Source of the DNA: Pseudopyrenochaeta lycopersici
Lineage: Eukaryota; Ascomycota; Dothideomycetes; Pleosporales; Pseudopyrenochaetaceae
Direction: 5' to 3'
Length of the DNA stretch: 64,000 nt
Assembly (NCBI GenBank): GCA_003313425.1
Contig: NHZP01000026.1
Coordinates: 496,001-560,000 of the forward strand
Below the pieces are notes generated by a model, which was not told the origin of the DNA, searched no databases, and worked only from the letters and a program-made list of their open reading frames with translations. Numbering within the stretch: the stretch's first letter is position 1; every line of letters starts with the position of its first letter. Of this stretch, positions 21,711-35,749 are shown piece by piece. The position numbers and the translations under genes were made by a program.

Positions 21711-24700
21711 TTACTTCTTCTTCTTAATCCCCTTAATCCTCTTGCTACGACGAGGAGTCTGCGACGGTGCATGCAGATTTGACGCGCTTATGTCAGGTTG
21801 CGCTTGCCTAGGACGAGAAGGCGCAGGAGGAGGTCCTATAGGTGACTGACTAGGCGAATACTGACCTAGCGCCTGTTGCTGCAATAACGACCTTCGTGAA
21901 CTAGCATGAGTTAAAGTCTGTGGAGACTTAGTTGCGCTTCGGATGGACAGGCGCCTTAGTTTCTCTTTTCTGTCCAGCATCCTAGCAGCCTTACTATTAG
22001 GATTATTAGAAAGCTCCTTAAGAACCTTGTCTAGGGCAGTGCGTTGTTTAACCTGCCTATCGTGCTTCTACTACTTAGCTTCCTAAGCTGGATTTATACC
22101 TTTATTTAAGAAGAACGACTTATTAGGTACGCTAATATCTTTATCTTCCCTAAAAGTAAGCTTTTTATAATACTAGCAGACAACCTAATGCTCTTTAATT
22201 ATCTTTACTATAGCCTTCCTAGTATCCTTAATAAATTAACAGATTAAACTAGGGTTAGGCTAATCCGTGAATAAGTTAGTTAGTTCCTCTAAAACTAGCG
22301 GAGAATCCTATCTTAGCTAACAGTTTATAGCTTTAGTAATGTTTAACGAGTATACTAGTGTAATATCTCTAGGAAAGGCCTACTTAACGCTGCTATAGTG
22401 ATTTGAGTGTCTAGACAGTGACTTTAGCGCGGCAGTTAAGCTTTAAAAGGCAGCAGCAAGCTCTTGATAGGAGCCTATCTTAGGAATCTCTATTGTAGTT
22501 ATGTCCTCTTCTACCTTAACAAACTAAGGCAAGATAGTTCGTTGTTGCTTAGTTGCAGGCCTAGTAGATCTATAAGGCAGCCTAGGATTAGAGATGTAGA
22601 CGTGACTAGCCTTGTAAGGCTGACTGAACTATTTAACGTTAGGGAATTTCGCACTGTAACTCTCTAGCTAGTCCCTCTTATTATCCTATCCCTTAATATA
22701 ACTAGTAGAGTTCTTAAGTCTTAAGTTTTCTCGCTAGTTCTGGTACTTATAGATAATATTATAAAAGCTACGTAGTATCTGCGTGTAGTTATCTTTATCT
22801 TTATTATTAAAAGAGACGCTTCCTTAGATAATATCTACGCCTTTACCTAAGTATACAGCCTTAGAGATGTTTAAGTTAACGTAACAGAAGTAAGTCCTAT
22901 CCCTAGGCTTAGTGTATTTCGTGTAGTAGGGGTAGGAAATTAGGTTAGGCTCTTTTCGCAAGACTGCGTACAGCAGCTAGTATTTAACGTTACCTCGCAC
23001 AAGCTGCTGTATTAACGAATAATATATTACCTGACACTAGCTAAGGTTGCTTTTGCTATTAATTAGCTGCGTGTAGTAGAGGTATATGTTAAAACTTTAA
23101 TTAAGGATTAAGACTAGCTTAGGATCCTTAAAAATCTAGCTGAAGGCGTTGTAGGTAATGCTGCTGTATTCCTTGAATACTTTAATATATACTCCCTAAT
23201 TAAGAGCCTTAGTAACTTTGTTCTAGTTAATTTAGACTTAAACTTTTGCTAGGCGATAACGATAGCTCTTTAGGTCTTGATGCGTATAGTCTCCTTAAAA
23301 CAGGGCTGAGAACAGAACTTAAGTTACTGGGTCCGATTGAAGCTGACCCTATTAATCCTGACGATGGTATAGTATCTTAAGCAGCTGAACTGTGTTTAAA
23401 ATGCTGAGGCTTTAAGTAAGCAGGCCTATCTTACTAGCTACGTAACGGTAATGTTGCTAGCACACCCTGCGATAGTCAAATACCTGACTACCCTGCCTAT
23501 CCTTGAGAGTGCTGAAATTCACACACTCTTAATACTAAGTATTAATTAGCTAGACGCGCTTACTATTATTCAACTTCCTAGACGTAAGTAACGCGGTTAT
23601 CTTAACTAGAGTAGACTGTTTGTTTATATAGTTGCATCCCTTACGTAATTTTACTATAATACTAGTTTTAAGTGAGATATCTTCTTTAATTAAGTCTTAA
23701 ACGTTAATACTGTTGTTAAGTATTACTAGTAGTATTTCTAACTCTTTGCGTAACTGCTTTACTAACTCTAAGTCTCTTACGCAAATCTTATTTAGAGTAA
23801 GAGGCTGCGTAGAGGGAAATCTCTAACGCTGCCTAAGACAGAATTTCTCTTAAAGGGTCTCTACTGCCTTAACTTATTATTAAGTGCGCCTGTTTCCTCT
23901 TAAACGTTATTCTTCTAGCTAGATTTCTTAAATACTTTTAGCTGTAACAGACAGCCTATCTATTTAAGGCTTGCCTAGCTTCTCTAGCTTATTCTAGATG
24001 TTACTTCTAAACTCTTTACTTATATATTAATAACTAAGACTAGAAAGCTTAATAACTTGCGTACGCCCTCTAATATTTAATAAAGTGGCTGGGCTTTAGC
24101 TTCTAGTATGTTTAGAGGCAGTTATTACTAAGGCTGTTATCTAGACGCTAGCCTTAGTTACAGAATTATTCTTGCTATCGCTAGTAGTAGGAAGAAGTAA
24201 CTTAGTCTGCTTATAATACCTAAAATAATTCTCCTGCAGCTACTTAGGTAGAATAGGTATATTTAGAGGAAGCTTCGTCCCTGCATGTAATTACTTTCTA
24301 TACTATTTAATTACCTCTATCTAGAATATCTAGTTAAGGTACTCTTATCTAGAGCGCGTGTCTATATTATTAGCTGTAATCTTAGAGGTAGGTATCTTGT
24401 GCTTGTTAACGATGCCGCGTAACTTAGCGTTGCCGTCCTTATAATACTTCTTTATTTAAGTAGGCATATTAGCTATCTGCTAACGTACTTCTTCCTAGTT
24501 AGTAATGTTAATAAATCTATCCTGCCTCCTCCTCGCAGATTGTTGTTAATAGTAAAGAGCTGTGTTAAGGAAGGGAGTAAGGTTATCTAGCAAGGTCCTG
24601 CGCAGTAACTATTAGACTGCTGTTACGCTAGAGTGCGAGTATACTACCTGAACAGAATATAGAATAAGAACCTGCCTTAGTACATGCTGATAGTGTTTAT

Positions 24701-25300
24701 CTAGATAGGTAAACGCGCTCTCTATCTTCTTTTTCCTCTTCTTCTTATAAGTGTCTATGTCCTTAAGTATAGGATATTACTGCTTAAAAGCAGTAACGCC
24801 TCTATACTGTAATATTAGGCTTAGTCTTCCTTTTAGAAATTCTCTAGTCGCGATAATAAGGGTTGAAGTCTTATTAAAGTAAGTCGCTAAGGCCACTATC
24901 TAATTATCTACTATGCCCTTCTATTTAATAGGCGAGACTTACAGTAAGCTTTAAACTTAAGTGTCTACTGTAATCCCTACGTGCTAAGGGACTTTAACGT
25001 TACTATAATGCTTAAGCTTAGTTCTGTAGTCTTTAATAGCTTCTTTACTAGTAAATTATATAATCTCTGTTAGCGCAGGCTTAATTATAGTTGTAGTTAG
25101 TTAAGGATTTAGGTTTGACGGTAGGGGTGGACGCTTCCTAGGCTGTTTAAGTGTCTAAGGCAGCTGTAACATCGCTTAAAGTTTGTACCTAACAAGCACT
25201 TATATATCTACCTTAGAAAGTTTTAATAGATAGTAACAAGAAGTAAGAAAGAGAAACTTAGGCCCTGTAGGATTAACTACAGGCTTAAGATTTAGAGGGG
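21711..25300 (-). pseudogene. Degenerate minus-strand coding relic, family not recognised
   Basis: Long stretches of the minus strand read as protein interrupted only by stops of the RIP type. The clearest parts are an 89-codon uninterrupted C-terminus at 21980-21711 (Ser/Pro/Gln-rich, ending RRSKRIKGIKKKK) and 25.1-24.0 kb, with YKKKRKKKIERAFTYLDKHY, KFHRIPTSKITANN-like and ENYFRYYKQTKLLLPTTSD text. I do not recognise gag, pol or a known transposase. It could be an extra open reading frame of the nested retroelement or a separate DNA transposon inserted there. Only the open tail is directly firm. Confidence 0.35.
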
Positions 25301-25599
25301 GTTTGAGTAGCAGAGGGTATCTTTCCCTTCCTAACTTTACTTAAAAGCCCCGCTAAGGCTTATTAACGTAGTAAAAGGTAAAGTTGCTATTATTTTAACT
25401 TCTTCTTGTTGCCTGATTAGCTAGTATAGCAGGTCCTCTTAAGAGTTAGCTACTTAGGAACGTTTCTTAAGCAGGTCTTATCTTACTGCTAAACGCAGCT
25501 ATAAACTTACCTTTATACTTTAAAATATTAATTATCTTATCTTCTACCTCCTTTAATTAATTCTGTATCTTTAAATTATCGCTCTGTGGCCTTGTAGTT

Positions 25600-28500
25600 A
25601 TGTTGCAGCTGTTAGCGCAGATATTAAGTTGTCCAGCTAATTAGATTTCAGCAGGTCTTACTAAGCTTACCTGGCGATTGCTGATTAGCTAGATTCTTTA
25701 ATACCCTAGTTTCTCTACTATTTTTAATTACGTAGTAAGGAGATTAACCTCCTAGCGACTCTAAATAATGTTTTGTTTAATTTTGACTTATTTTTATGTA
25801 TCTAGGAGGTTGCGCTGCGTGTGTGTAATACTAAATGTGTAAAAATATGCGAAAATTTAATAAAGGAAATACAGCCCCTCCCCTACTTTAAGATAAAAGC
25901 CTGTCCCCTAGGCTTAAGTAAGCTTATCTTCTAAGTTAGAATTAATTTCTAAATTAGGTATTTAAATATATTATTATCTCTTAGTCTCTGTTAAAGATTT
26001 TAGTATAATAATAAGATGGCTGCGCGTAGTTAGCTGTATTATATCTTTAGATGAATCTAAGTCTGTAGGAGGATTATTCTCTTTCTCTTGTAACTAAATT
26101 GCGTCTTAGTTAGGATTCTTAATAACTGTAAACTTATTATCTTAAGAGTTATTAGATTAAGTAGGTAGTAGTAAAAAGTTAGCTTTAGTATTCTATAACA
26201 AAGGATCCTATAGCTTTATACAACCTTAATACTCCTAAGCGACTTCGCTTTTATCTTAAGGTACCTACAGTTTAAGTCTCTATCCTAGGGTAGTGTTTCT
26301 AAATTACGTGCTATTAAGGTCTATAAGTTAATAGTTACCTCTATCCTAGTTAGTATAAAAGACTTTATATAGTCCTAGCTATCTGCTCGTAAGCTTCTTA
26401 TCTCTTAATATATTAATGTCTCTAGCTGAGTCCTATATTAGTACGAAGTTATTATCTTTAATTTCTTCTTAATAAATCTCCCTATAATTATCCTAATATT
26501 CCTTCTTTTTACGTCGTAGGCGCTTAGTTTTTAACACTGCGTCCTTAAGAAATTAATCTCTTAAATTTAGCTGTATAGCTCGCACTGCTAATAACTAGCC
26601 TCTTAATGTTACTTGTCTAAATAGCAATGTCTGCCATGTTAGAAGAGTAAGCTTAATCAGAAGTACTAGATTCTAACTAGTAACTAACTAATAAGGAGAA
26701 TATCTAGTCTAACTCTAAGTAGAAATTCTGTCTGCCTATAATACTATTAGAAGATTATTAACCTAAGGTCTAGGAAGCTTTACTAGTGCGTTGCATATTA
26801 GCTTATAACCACCCTTAATTTTTCCTATAGCCTAAGGGTTATATGCTAATACCTAGATCCTCCTAATATAATAAATCTTAGTAAGGGCTTTAACTACCTT
26901 TCTAAAATTAGGTCCGCTGTCTACAGTAAGTGTCCTTATTATACTCTAGTAACATAAGATTTCCTTATATAAAAACTTAGCGACAGTAGATAACTTGTTA
27001 TTAGCTATTGCTCGTGCCTCTAGCTATCTACTAAGGTATTCTCACGTAATTATAATAAATTTCTTTCCTTAATAATGCGGCATGTAAATAACGTCTATAG
27101 TAACTCGTTCCTATAATGCGTGATAGTAGGTATTTATTAGTATCTCTTACTTGCGACTTAATAATCTCCGCTAGCACTGTTTACATAATATAATTATGCG
27201 TCGCACCTCCTTATATATCCTTTCCTACTAGTATTATTAAGCAAGTATTAAATAGACGCTGTTTACTCCTCTGTAACTAATCTGTTAATATACTTCCTAT
27301 ATAGCTATAGTCTTTAGATTAGGATTATCTATAACTTAATAAATAGCTATATTCCTTATAGACTTTTAGAATAGATAGCCTTCTTGCATAAAGAAATTTA
27401 TCGCCCTCTTTTTCTATGCTTAAAGTTGTGCCCTCGTAAGGCCTTTAGGCTTCTTAAATCTTGTTAAGAACTAAGTAATTGCTTCTAACTCGTCTGAGTA
27501 TTGCTTATTTAGTACCCTACTCGTCTTAGTAAGCAAGGTAAACTTAAGGTTAGTAACTAGGTTTTTAATAAAATCTTTGAAGTCGTCTTTAGTCTTATCT
27601 GGCTGTTCCCATCCTTCTAGCTTTAGATATCGTAACAACGTATTAGGAACAATATTCTTCTTTCTAGGAACATACTTAATATTAAAGTTCTAGGTAAGGA
27701 TAGCTGCGAGCTACCTGTTTTAGACTAACCTAAGAACGTCAGGCGATAATCTGTTAAGTTAATAAATAAGCGTCTAAGCGTCTGTTTTAATAGTAAAATG
27801 TTGTCTATATAGCTAGGTTCTGAATTTTTTTAGCGCCTATAATACTGCCTTACACTTAAGCTTTATTAAGTGCTAGAGACTCTTAGCTTTTAACTATATT
27901 ATACTTTTAAACTAATATAGATGTCTTTTTCTATCTGCTCTAATCTGTTTAAGAGACGCGCCTGCGCCTTCCTTACTCGCGTCTACTGCTATAAAAAGTA
28001 TACCTCTATTCTTATAATTAGGACTTGCTAACGCTAGAGCTAAAGTAATATATTACTTTAAGGTACGTATAGCCTCTTGTTAAGCCCCTTGCTATGTCTA
28101 TTTAACGCTAGTCCTTATTAACTGGAACAGGGGCTTCGCGCGAATAGTAAAGCTAGGCACCTATATCCTGTAGTAGACACAGATACCTATAAACGCCCTT
28201 ACTTCTTTTATATTTCTGTATTCTAGCTAATCTAGAATCTTAGCTACTTTCTATTAATCTAGATATCTCCCTTACGCAGTAACTTTATATCTAACTACCC
28301 CTAATCTAGAGACTCCCTAATAATACTTCTTACCTAAAACTATAGCTCTAGCTCTTTCTACGTTAGCTAGAGCTCTATCTAGCTACTAAATATTTTCTAA
28401 TATATATCTTCTTACTCTAGGAAATACTTCTTCTCCTCTATAGTTAGTTTTAGGACTGCTAGTAGTAATATTATCTATAAAAGGAATAGTATATAGCTAA

Positions 28501-30600
28501 TAATCCTTTATAATCTTTATAACTACTCGCTAAAAGACTGTAACTAAGTTAGTTACGCCTTGAACTATTATATAGTATTAAAGCAAACTAACTAGCGTAT
28601 AAAAGGCAGTTATATCTCTGCTGTCTAGATAAAGTATAATCTAGTTATATCCTAAGAATAGATCTATAAGAGACAGAATACAACATCTACTAAAACGCTT
28701 AGAGAATTTATCTGCTGTTAGAGGTAGATTAGTATCCCTAAGAGATACTGCGTTTATCTTAATTAACCTAAGTATTATCTAATAACTCTTATCCTTCTTT
28801 TTAACTAGAAACTATAAGTTTCTGTACTAACTAGCGCATCTTTCTAGTACCCCTCTATTAAGTCTGTTATTAAATATTGTAACTACCTCTTCCTTAACAG
28901 CTTACGCTATTAGGAACGATTTTTCTTGCTAAGCTTTATGTTTAATAGTCCGTATCTTATATAGAGGATATACATCTTTAATAATTTATCCTGTCTTAGA
29001 GAAAGTAAAAGCGATCGCGCCTTCTCTGTTTATTAATATTTTAATAAATAGCTAAACTTCTAATTTTGTTAACTTAGATCTAAACTTTTATAAGGCTAGC
29101 CTTTCTAGTGTTAATCTTGTGCCTTATAGGAATGCTGTATGTCTGTATTTAAAAAGGTGATTAAAAGGCCCTATATTAGGAGGTCTTAGACTTTTTCTTA
29201 AGAGTTACAGTTTAACAGTATGTCGCTTCTAATCCTTACGCTTAAACTCCTTAATATCTGATGCCGCAGGAATATCTACAGGTTGTACCTTGTTAGCTAC
29301 CCTCTTATGCAGGGTATTAACCTGACTGTCTGTGCACTTCCTTCTCTTTTCCTATTGCGCCTGACGGTTAAGTTCACACATAACTAAAAAAGACTCTAAT
29401 TCTTGCACAGCTGAAGGATCCTTAGAGGCTCTAACTATATAGCTTATTACTTGCTTTGCCTATTCTTTAAATTACTGCTTATCGTTAGTTGTAAAAATAG
29501 GTAAAAATTCGCTAAATCTAACAGAAGCTTTAATAAACTCAGCCTCCTGAATATACTTAACCTAAGCATAAGATAAATAAGATTCTAAACTGAAATATTG
29601 TCCTAGGTATCTTCTACTTAAATCTAGATACTCCTCCCTAGAAAGGGTGTCTGCTACGTGTTTTCCTTATCTTTAGGAGTTAGTATATGGTCTCTTAGAT
29701 GCAGCGGAGCAGGATTAGAGGCTATGAAGATGGCGTTCCTGTCTCTATTCTTAGAAATGATCCTGCACGTAATCCTTCTATATACGTTATACTGAATTAA
29801 TAACCTTACTAAAGCGCACTAAGGTCTACCTAAAATTACTAATCTTGTTAGGTTTTAAACGATCCTAAAGTAACTAATAACAGTTACCTCTCCTACTTTA
29901 ACTGGGACACTCTACGCAGTTCCTATAAAAGGATTAGTGCTTCTATTTGCAGTAACTACTCTATCTTAATGCGAGCTACCTTGCTTATAGTCTTTATATG
30001 TAAGCTTTAATGCCTTAGCCGCACTATATCTTAAAAGGTTTATCTGTATACTAGTGTTAATAAGACACTTTACTGCATGCCTATTAAATAAGGCTTAGTA
30101 GGTTAGAAGGTTATACTGTACGTAGGCTATGCCTATCTTCTTTCAAATTATCGTGGCTTCTTATTTAGTAGGATTAACTAAAGCTTTATACTAAGTGTTA
30201 TATATTCCTAGGGCTTTATGCCTAGTTTGTGTATTAAAAGTCCTAAATTATATTAAGTTAAGCTCTAAATTTAGTCCTTTTTCGAGACTAACTGTCTCTA
30301 CTTAATTTAATTTAACCTTTTCTTTATTAGAAAAATGCCTCCGAACATCCCTAATAACATGGGCGGACGCGGGGTTGTGCGGGTAAGGCACTGCAGTGTT
30401 AGCCAATTAGGTTCTAACAGGTCTCGCTTAGCTAACCTGGCGATTGCTAATTAGCTAGCCGGCCTAATACTTAATTCTACAGCGTTCACGCTAGCTAACA
30501 ACGCGGCAGGCTTATTAATTACTTTTAATATATTTCTGACTTGTTTTTAAAGCTAATATTAGCTTATAAGGTCCCTAAAAGTTACACTACGCACCTCCTA
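25600..30600 (-). mobile_element. Probable third Ty3-like element nested in the second
   Basis: The minus strand at about 27.9-28.7 kb reads as a reverse transcriptase with FIDNITTSSPKTNY followed by the connection region (RNIKEVRAFIGICVYYR, FTIRAKPLFQLIRTSVK), clearly different from the outer element's RT. Similar but diverged stretches near 25.63-25.70 kb and 30.40-30.46 kb share acctggcgattgctgattag-like words and could be its LTRs. A purine tract on the minus strand near 25877-25892 resembles that beside the nested element's left LTR. The ends could not be fixed and no target duplication was found. Confidence 0.45.
27950..28700 (-). pseudogene. Ty3-type reverse transcriptase/RNase H relic of the third element
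   Basis: Read on the minus strand, the catalytic YxDD-equivalent is FIDN near 28470-28482. The KVAKILD and EVRAFIGICVYYRI blocks mark the RT-to-RNase H junction. Stops at Trp and Gln positions and the FIDN (rather than FVDD) reading fit C-to-T/G-to-A damage. Non-functional. Confidence 0.6.
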
Positions 30601-33274
30601 ACGCAGTATAGTAGTAGCGATACAGTTTAGATGCGGGCCTAGCAAATAACAGAGCTCTGTGTTAGTAAGGCTGTTATTCTAGTTCTTCTTTTTCTTATTC
30701 TAACTAATAAATTTAGGCTTAGCTTTTAAATCCTAAAAGCTTCTACTATCGTCTAGAGGCTGTATAAGAGAGAATAGCTTGTTATAGGCTTAGCTGGCGA
30801 ATAGAATTAGCTCCACTCGCTTAAATTCCTTAATATCTATTAGTTTAAATGCAGTATTGCCCCTTATAGCAGGCATATAATAGTCCTTAACTATAACTTA
30901 CTTTAGTTATTTAGAATAAGGAGGTTTAGCAGGAGCTTGCTTCTAAACTTTACTCTGCCTAACTTTCTTAAGAACTAGATCTTTCCTAACATTCTGACGC
31001 GTTTAAGAGCGTGTTACTATATAAGTTAAGCCAGCATTTACTACTCCTTCCTTAAAAGCACTAAGAATAATGTCCTAAGATATAACTTTATTAAGGGCAA
31101 AACACGCTTTAGTTAAGCCTCTTAGTAATATCCTAACGTTCTAAAAGTTTAGTAGGTCCTTAGCCGGGCTTATAGCTATCCTGCTATATCTATCTTCTGT
31201 AATTATATTCGTATTAGGACTAACTACCTTCTGTTACTGCACAGCTAGTAGTCTAAGCTTTCAATATTAAGCAGGCCTTAAGTCTACTCTATTAAACTTC
31301 TCTAGATATACTACTAATACTAGCTAATCTAAGATATTATTAGTAACTCTGTAATACTCCTAAATTTTCTGTTTTAACTAATAGAGCTGTAACGTTTAGG
31401 GTGCAGTTCCTTGGATTTGCCCTAACCTCTTGTGCGAAGGACTAAAATAGTAAGTCTTATATCTAACTTCCTTATTCTACTTAAAGCTAATCTAGCTAAG
31501 ATATAAAAGTAGCTAATATAGCTTACATTCTCTAGTAATGTAACTAGGGAGGTTGCACATATTACAAGTATTTTAATATTTACGTCCTTAGATAGTAATT
31601 GCGCCTTACTAAGGATTTAAGTTGCGAGGAGCCGTCGTTATATACGAGCTATTATTCCTTTCTGATAGTAACTGCTTAGCATTATCTCTTAAGATAACTT
31701 AGCTAATAAAGTACGCGTACGTAGCTAGGTTCCTTAGAATCTAACTAAGCTTAGGATAAACTATTATCTTGTTAACCTCAGCTAGGCTAATCTTCTAGTT
31801 GCTAAGGGCTAAAATAAGGTCTTAAACCTCTAGATCTACACTAGGTAGAAGAGTAGGCCTAGCTTCCTCTTAAACCTTGCTTTTCTTATAGTTATTAACT
31901 GCATCTTTTAGCTGCTTAGCTGTTAATATTTTCTTTTCTTAACCTAGGATCTGGTGTGTAAGCTTAGCCTCTCTTTCTGTATGGCTAGGGGATATCTGTT
32001 TTATCCCCTCTCTCTAGCGGTACACGCGCTTAAGATACGTGTAAATCTTCTTAATATTAAAACTCTCTAGCCTGTCTAGAATTAGTCCTTTATATATATA
32101 GATAAAGATTATATCCTAGTCTCCTCTTAGAAGGCCTCTGGCGAAAAAGAAGCTAGCCTCTATCTTATGCAGCTAGCCTGTCTTAATGTAAGCGTTACTG
32201 TACGCCGCGAAGTTAGTTAAATACTTAGATAGCCCTAGGAATTTTCTTAACGTCTTAGAAACATAGGTCTCTAGGAACGCTCGCGTTCCTATGCGTTAAG
32301 CTACATCTTAATCGTGCTAATACTCTTTTATTACTTCTTAAAGCTTCTTCTAGTCTAGCACCCTATATAGCCTTATTTTCTTAATAAAGCTTCTGCACAT
32401 AGTGTTATAGAAGTCTAGAAGGATTCTTATCTTTTAATAGTTATTATAGCCGCTATTATCTGCCTAGCGATTAAAGTTATCTAGGAACTTAGTAACGTCT
32501 TTTCTTATAAATAGAAAGTCTTTCCTTGCCAGCCTTATAGGCACGAGTACTTTGCTAGTATCTATGGTGTGTTTCTTAATAACCTCAATAGCAGGCGTAA
32601 GGTCTGATCTAAATAATAACAAATCTAGTGTCGAGTTAGCTATAAGGATAGCTGAAGGCTAAATCCTGAATAGGCTGCTGCAGCCCTTCAGTATAACTAA
32701 ATAAGGAGACTGCAACTACTAGGCAGTTCCTTGCTAACGCTAATAATTAACTAAAATCTAATACTATACTACTTTTGAATTGTTTCCTAATCGTTTATAG
32801 TTATTCTCGTTTTTTGTTTTTCTATTGTCTTATTCTTATTCGTCTTCTTGTCCTGCTACTACTAAGTTAGCTTCTGCTTATATTATAGGAAGTCTTAATT
32901 TGTTATAGTAAGATAACAAGGATACAGCCTTAACAGAGCTGGTCCCTGTCAACTCTTGGCTCTAAAAATGTAGAGGGGGTGGCCGTAACAGCGCTATCCC
33001 TCTCTAAGGTTCCGAAGGCTGGCCGCAACAGCGCCATCCCTCTTAAAGGTTCCGAAGGCTGGCCGTAATAGCGCCATCCCTCTTAAAGGTTTGTTAGGGT
33101 TAAACAGACACCCAGCTCTTTCTAGGTAATCCTATAATCTCTGTATTGTAATATAGCGCTCTTATATTTATGTTTTCGACGTTAATAGTTTAATGCTATG
33201 TAGGCTTTTTCTACTCTTATTAGCTGTAGCCTAACCAGAACAGACTGTTGTGCCCCTTAGGCTTCGCTATTATA

Positions 33275-33652
33275 TGTGGAGTTAATAAGGTAGTTTGGCA
33301 CAATCCCGCAGTTCTGGTGTTGTGAATAAGAGGTAACGTTGGAATTAAACGTGCGTGAATAACAGGAGCAGCCCTGCCTGTGCAGTCTGCCAGAAACAAA
33401 AGTAAGTATGGAGCCTGATTAAAAGTAATAAACAAAATGGTCTGAAATCTCATTAAATTAACGTAGCTAATGCACTAGCTACTTCGCAAAATCTTAGTTT
33501 TGAAGTGAATTCTCGTGGTGTGTGGTGCATGGTGCATCACGTTTGGTGCATGACGTTGAGATCTCTCGCATCTCCAAGTCTTATCATCAAATCTCGCTGA
33601 CAAAGGAAACCCATCATCACCTGATTGCCCAGGTACCCTGTGCAACGGCACA
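33275..33652 (-). repeat. Nested element LTR, right copy (5' LTR by orientation)
   Basis: 378 bp copy of 20846-21223, ending CGGCACA and followed by TTAC. In its first two thirds it carries the mutated base at seven sites, while in the last third the left copy carries the mutated base at five. Confidence 0.9.
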
Positions 33653-34449
33653 TTACTATTAGGATTAATTACCTTAACAGCTACTAGCTAAGCTAGTACT
33701 TAATCTAGAAGCCTTTTTAAGGGCGCAGGCTAAAGAAGCTTAGAGTAAAACATAAGAAAAACTCTGCTACCTAACATATCTAGTAGAAGGTCTAATTAAT
33801 ACGCCTAGCTATTATACACGACTCTTATAACGCTGTAAGGCCCTACCTACTTAAGGTCTAGCTTCTTTAATTCCTGTTTAGTAGACTAATTAATTATGTT
33901 AACTATAACTTAGTCTCTAACAGCGTACTTTAGCACTAATTAGTAAGAGGTGTTAGCGTAGTAAGCTTATTCTTATTAAGCCTATAGTATTTATTCTTAT
34001 AAATAAGTAACTAGGTCTACGTAGGTGTTTATAAGCTTATCTGCTTAGATTTTATTACTAGCTGCGGCGCTACTAAGCTTTTTATCACAGTTTTCCCCTA
34101 GGTGTATACTACTGCGAGGGTAATATCTGAGATCCGCAAAGAATGGCGTCATGCCTGTAGAGGCGTTAACTGTATTATTAGCCTAAAACTTAGCAACGTA
34201 AAGCTAGGCAGCCTAGTTAGTTTACGCGTAGTTAATATACTAACAAAGATAAATTTCTAAAGCTTAATTTACCCGCTTAGTCTACCTATCTAATTTAGGG
34301 TAATAGGCTGTTAATAAGCGCTGTTAGATACGCAGTTACTTACAGACCCGCCTCTAAAACTAACTAATAAAATTTAAACTACAGTTAGAGATAATACTAA
34401 GAGGAATACTATATAATTTAAAGACCTCTATAAAGCACCTAGCAGCTTT

Positions 34450-34900
34450 AGCTGCAGTACAGCTATACGTAAGGAAAAAATGCTGTCTTTTTATAAGGCA
34501 GTCTATAATAATAAGGATATTCTTAAAAGTATAGCTATCTAGCTAAGAGGTAGGTAAATCTTAAATAAAATTAACTAAAATTTCTGTCTAGCGTCTATAA
34601 GGCACTAGTAGTAGCTGCAAGTAACTATACTTACTGTCCTAAGGGCTTTTTATTTAGTAATAAGTAGCGCACGCGTCGCAATACTGTTTAATTAACAGGT
34701 GCATCTTTAGCTAGTAATACTGTAAGTATATAAGGAAAAACGTGTTACAAGGGCCCTTATAACTAGTAATTTAATAGTCGTAATATAACTCTATAATACG
34801 TTAGCGTAACTATAGGTTAGGAGGCACATAAAGCCTAGTCTTATCTATCTACAAGCGTCAGGAAGCTCCTTTACCTATACTTAACAGGTCTACAGCAGAG
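34450..34900 (-). pseudogene. Ty3-type integrase relic of the outer element
   Basis: Minus-strand translation gives YVPPNL, RIIELYYDY, ITSYKGP and TLDRNFS-like text in the order expected of the H2C2 zinc region and the start of the catalytic core. It lies downstream of the reverse transcriptase in the direction of transcription, as in Ty3/Gypsy pol. Many stops. Confidence 0.5.
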
Positions 34901-35749
34901 AAATAGTAGCTATTCTTATAAAACTATAATAGTAATTTAGTAGTTTCTGTATTAATAGCTTTAAAGGCCTTTTTAGCTATAGCGTTATTAGCGTACGCAG
35001 CGTCTAGGATTTCTTCTATTAACTAATAGTCGTCCTTATAATAGGGCAGCAAAGGATCTATTATACTGTTAATAGGCGTAAGATTATTATTATTATTATT
35101 AAATTCTATAAGAAAGTCTGTTTTATAAGCACAGGTAAAGCAAAATTACACTACCTTAGCTTATTCCTAGGACATTTAGTCTAGAGACTTAGGTTAACTA
35201 AGGGCTAAGGCGCGCAAGGCTATTACAACTACTAGTTACATGCCTAGGGAGAGCACTTAGGGTCTAAGAATAGCAGCCCGTATACTATAATAAGAGTCTT
35301 CTACGTCTGTTAGGGTATCCTAAGGTTAATAGCTTAAAGCATCTACTTTACTATTAGTTTCCCTAGGGGTATAGATAATCTTAAAGTTAAACTAGCTAAG
35401 AAATAAGGACTACTATACTTACTATTAGCTAAGTTTTTTAGTTATTATAAACTATTCTAGGTTCTTATAGTCTGTTATTACCTATATTAGTTAAGAAGAG
35501 CCTATAAGTTTAGGCTCCTATTCCTTAAATACTTATATAATTACTATAAGTTTAAGATTATAGATATTATAGTTATACTCTACTAGAGAGTATTTCTTTA
35601 AAAAGAAAGTAACAGGTTATAGGACGTCCTTATTATTATATTACTTTATAACCCTGCCTAATACCTATCCTAACGTATTAGTAAAGATATAGATTTACTT
35701 AGCAAGATTAAAATACTTTAACACTACGCCTACACGAAATACTGTTTTA

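Noticed and set aside
25630..30460. CRISPR-like or satellite repeat suggested by recurrent ctaggt/taagcta words
   Set aside because: The recurrence reflects the low-complexity TpA-rich composition left by RIP; there is no regular spacing and CRISPR is not expected in a fungus.
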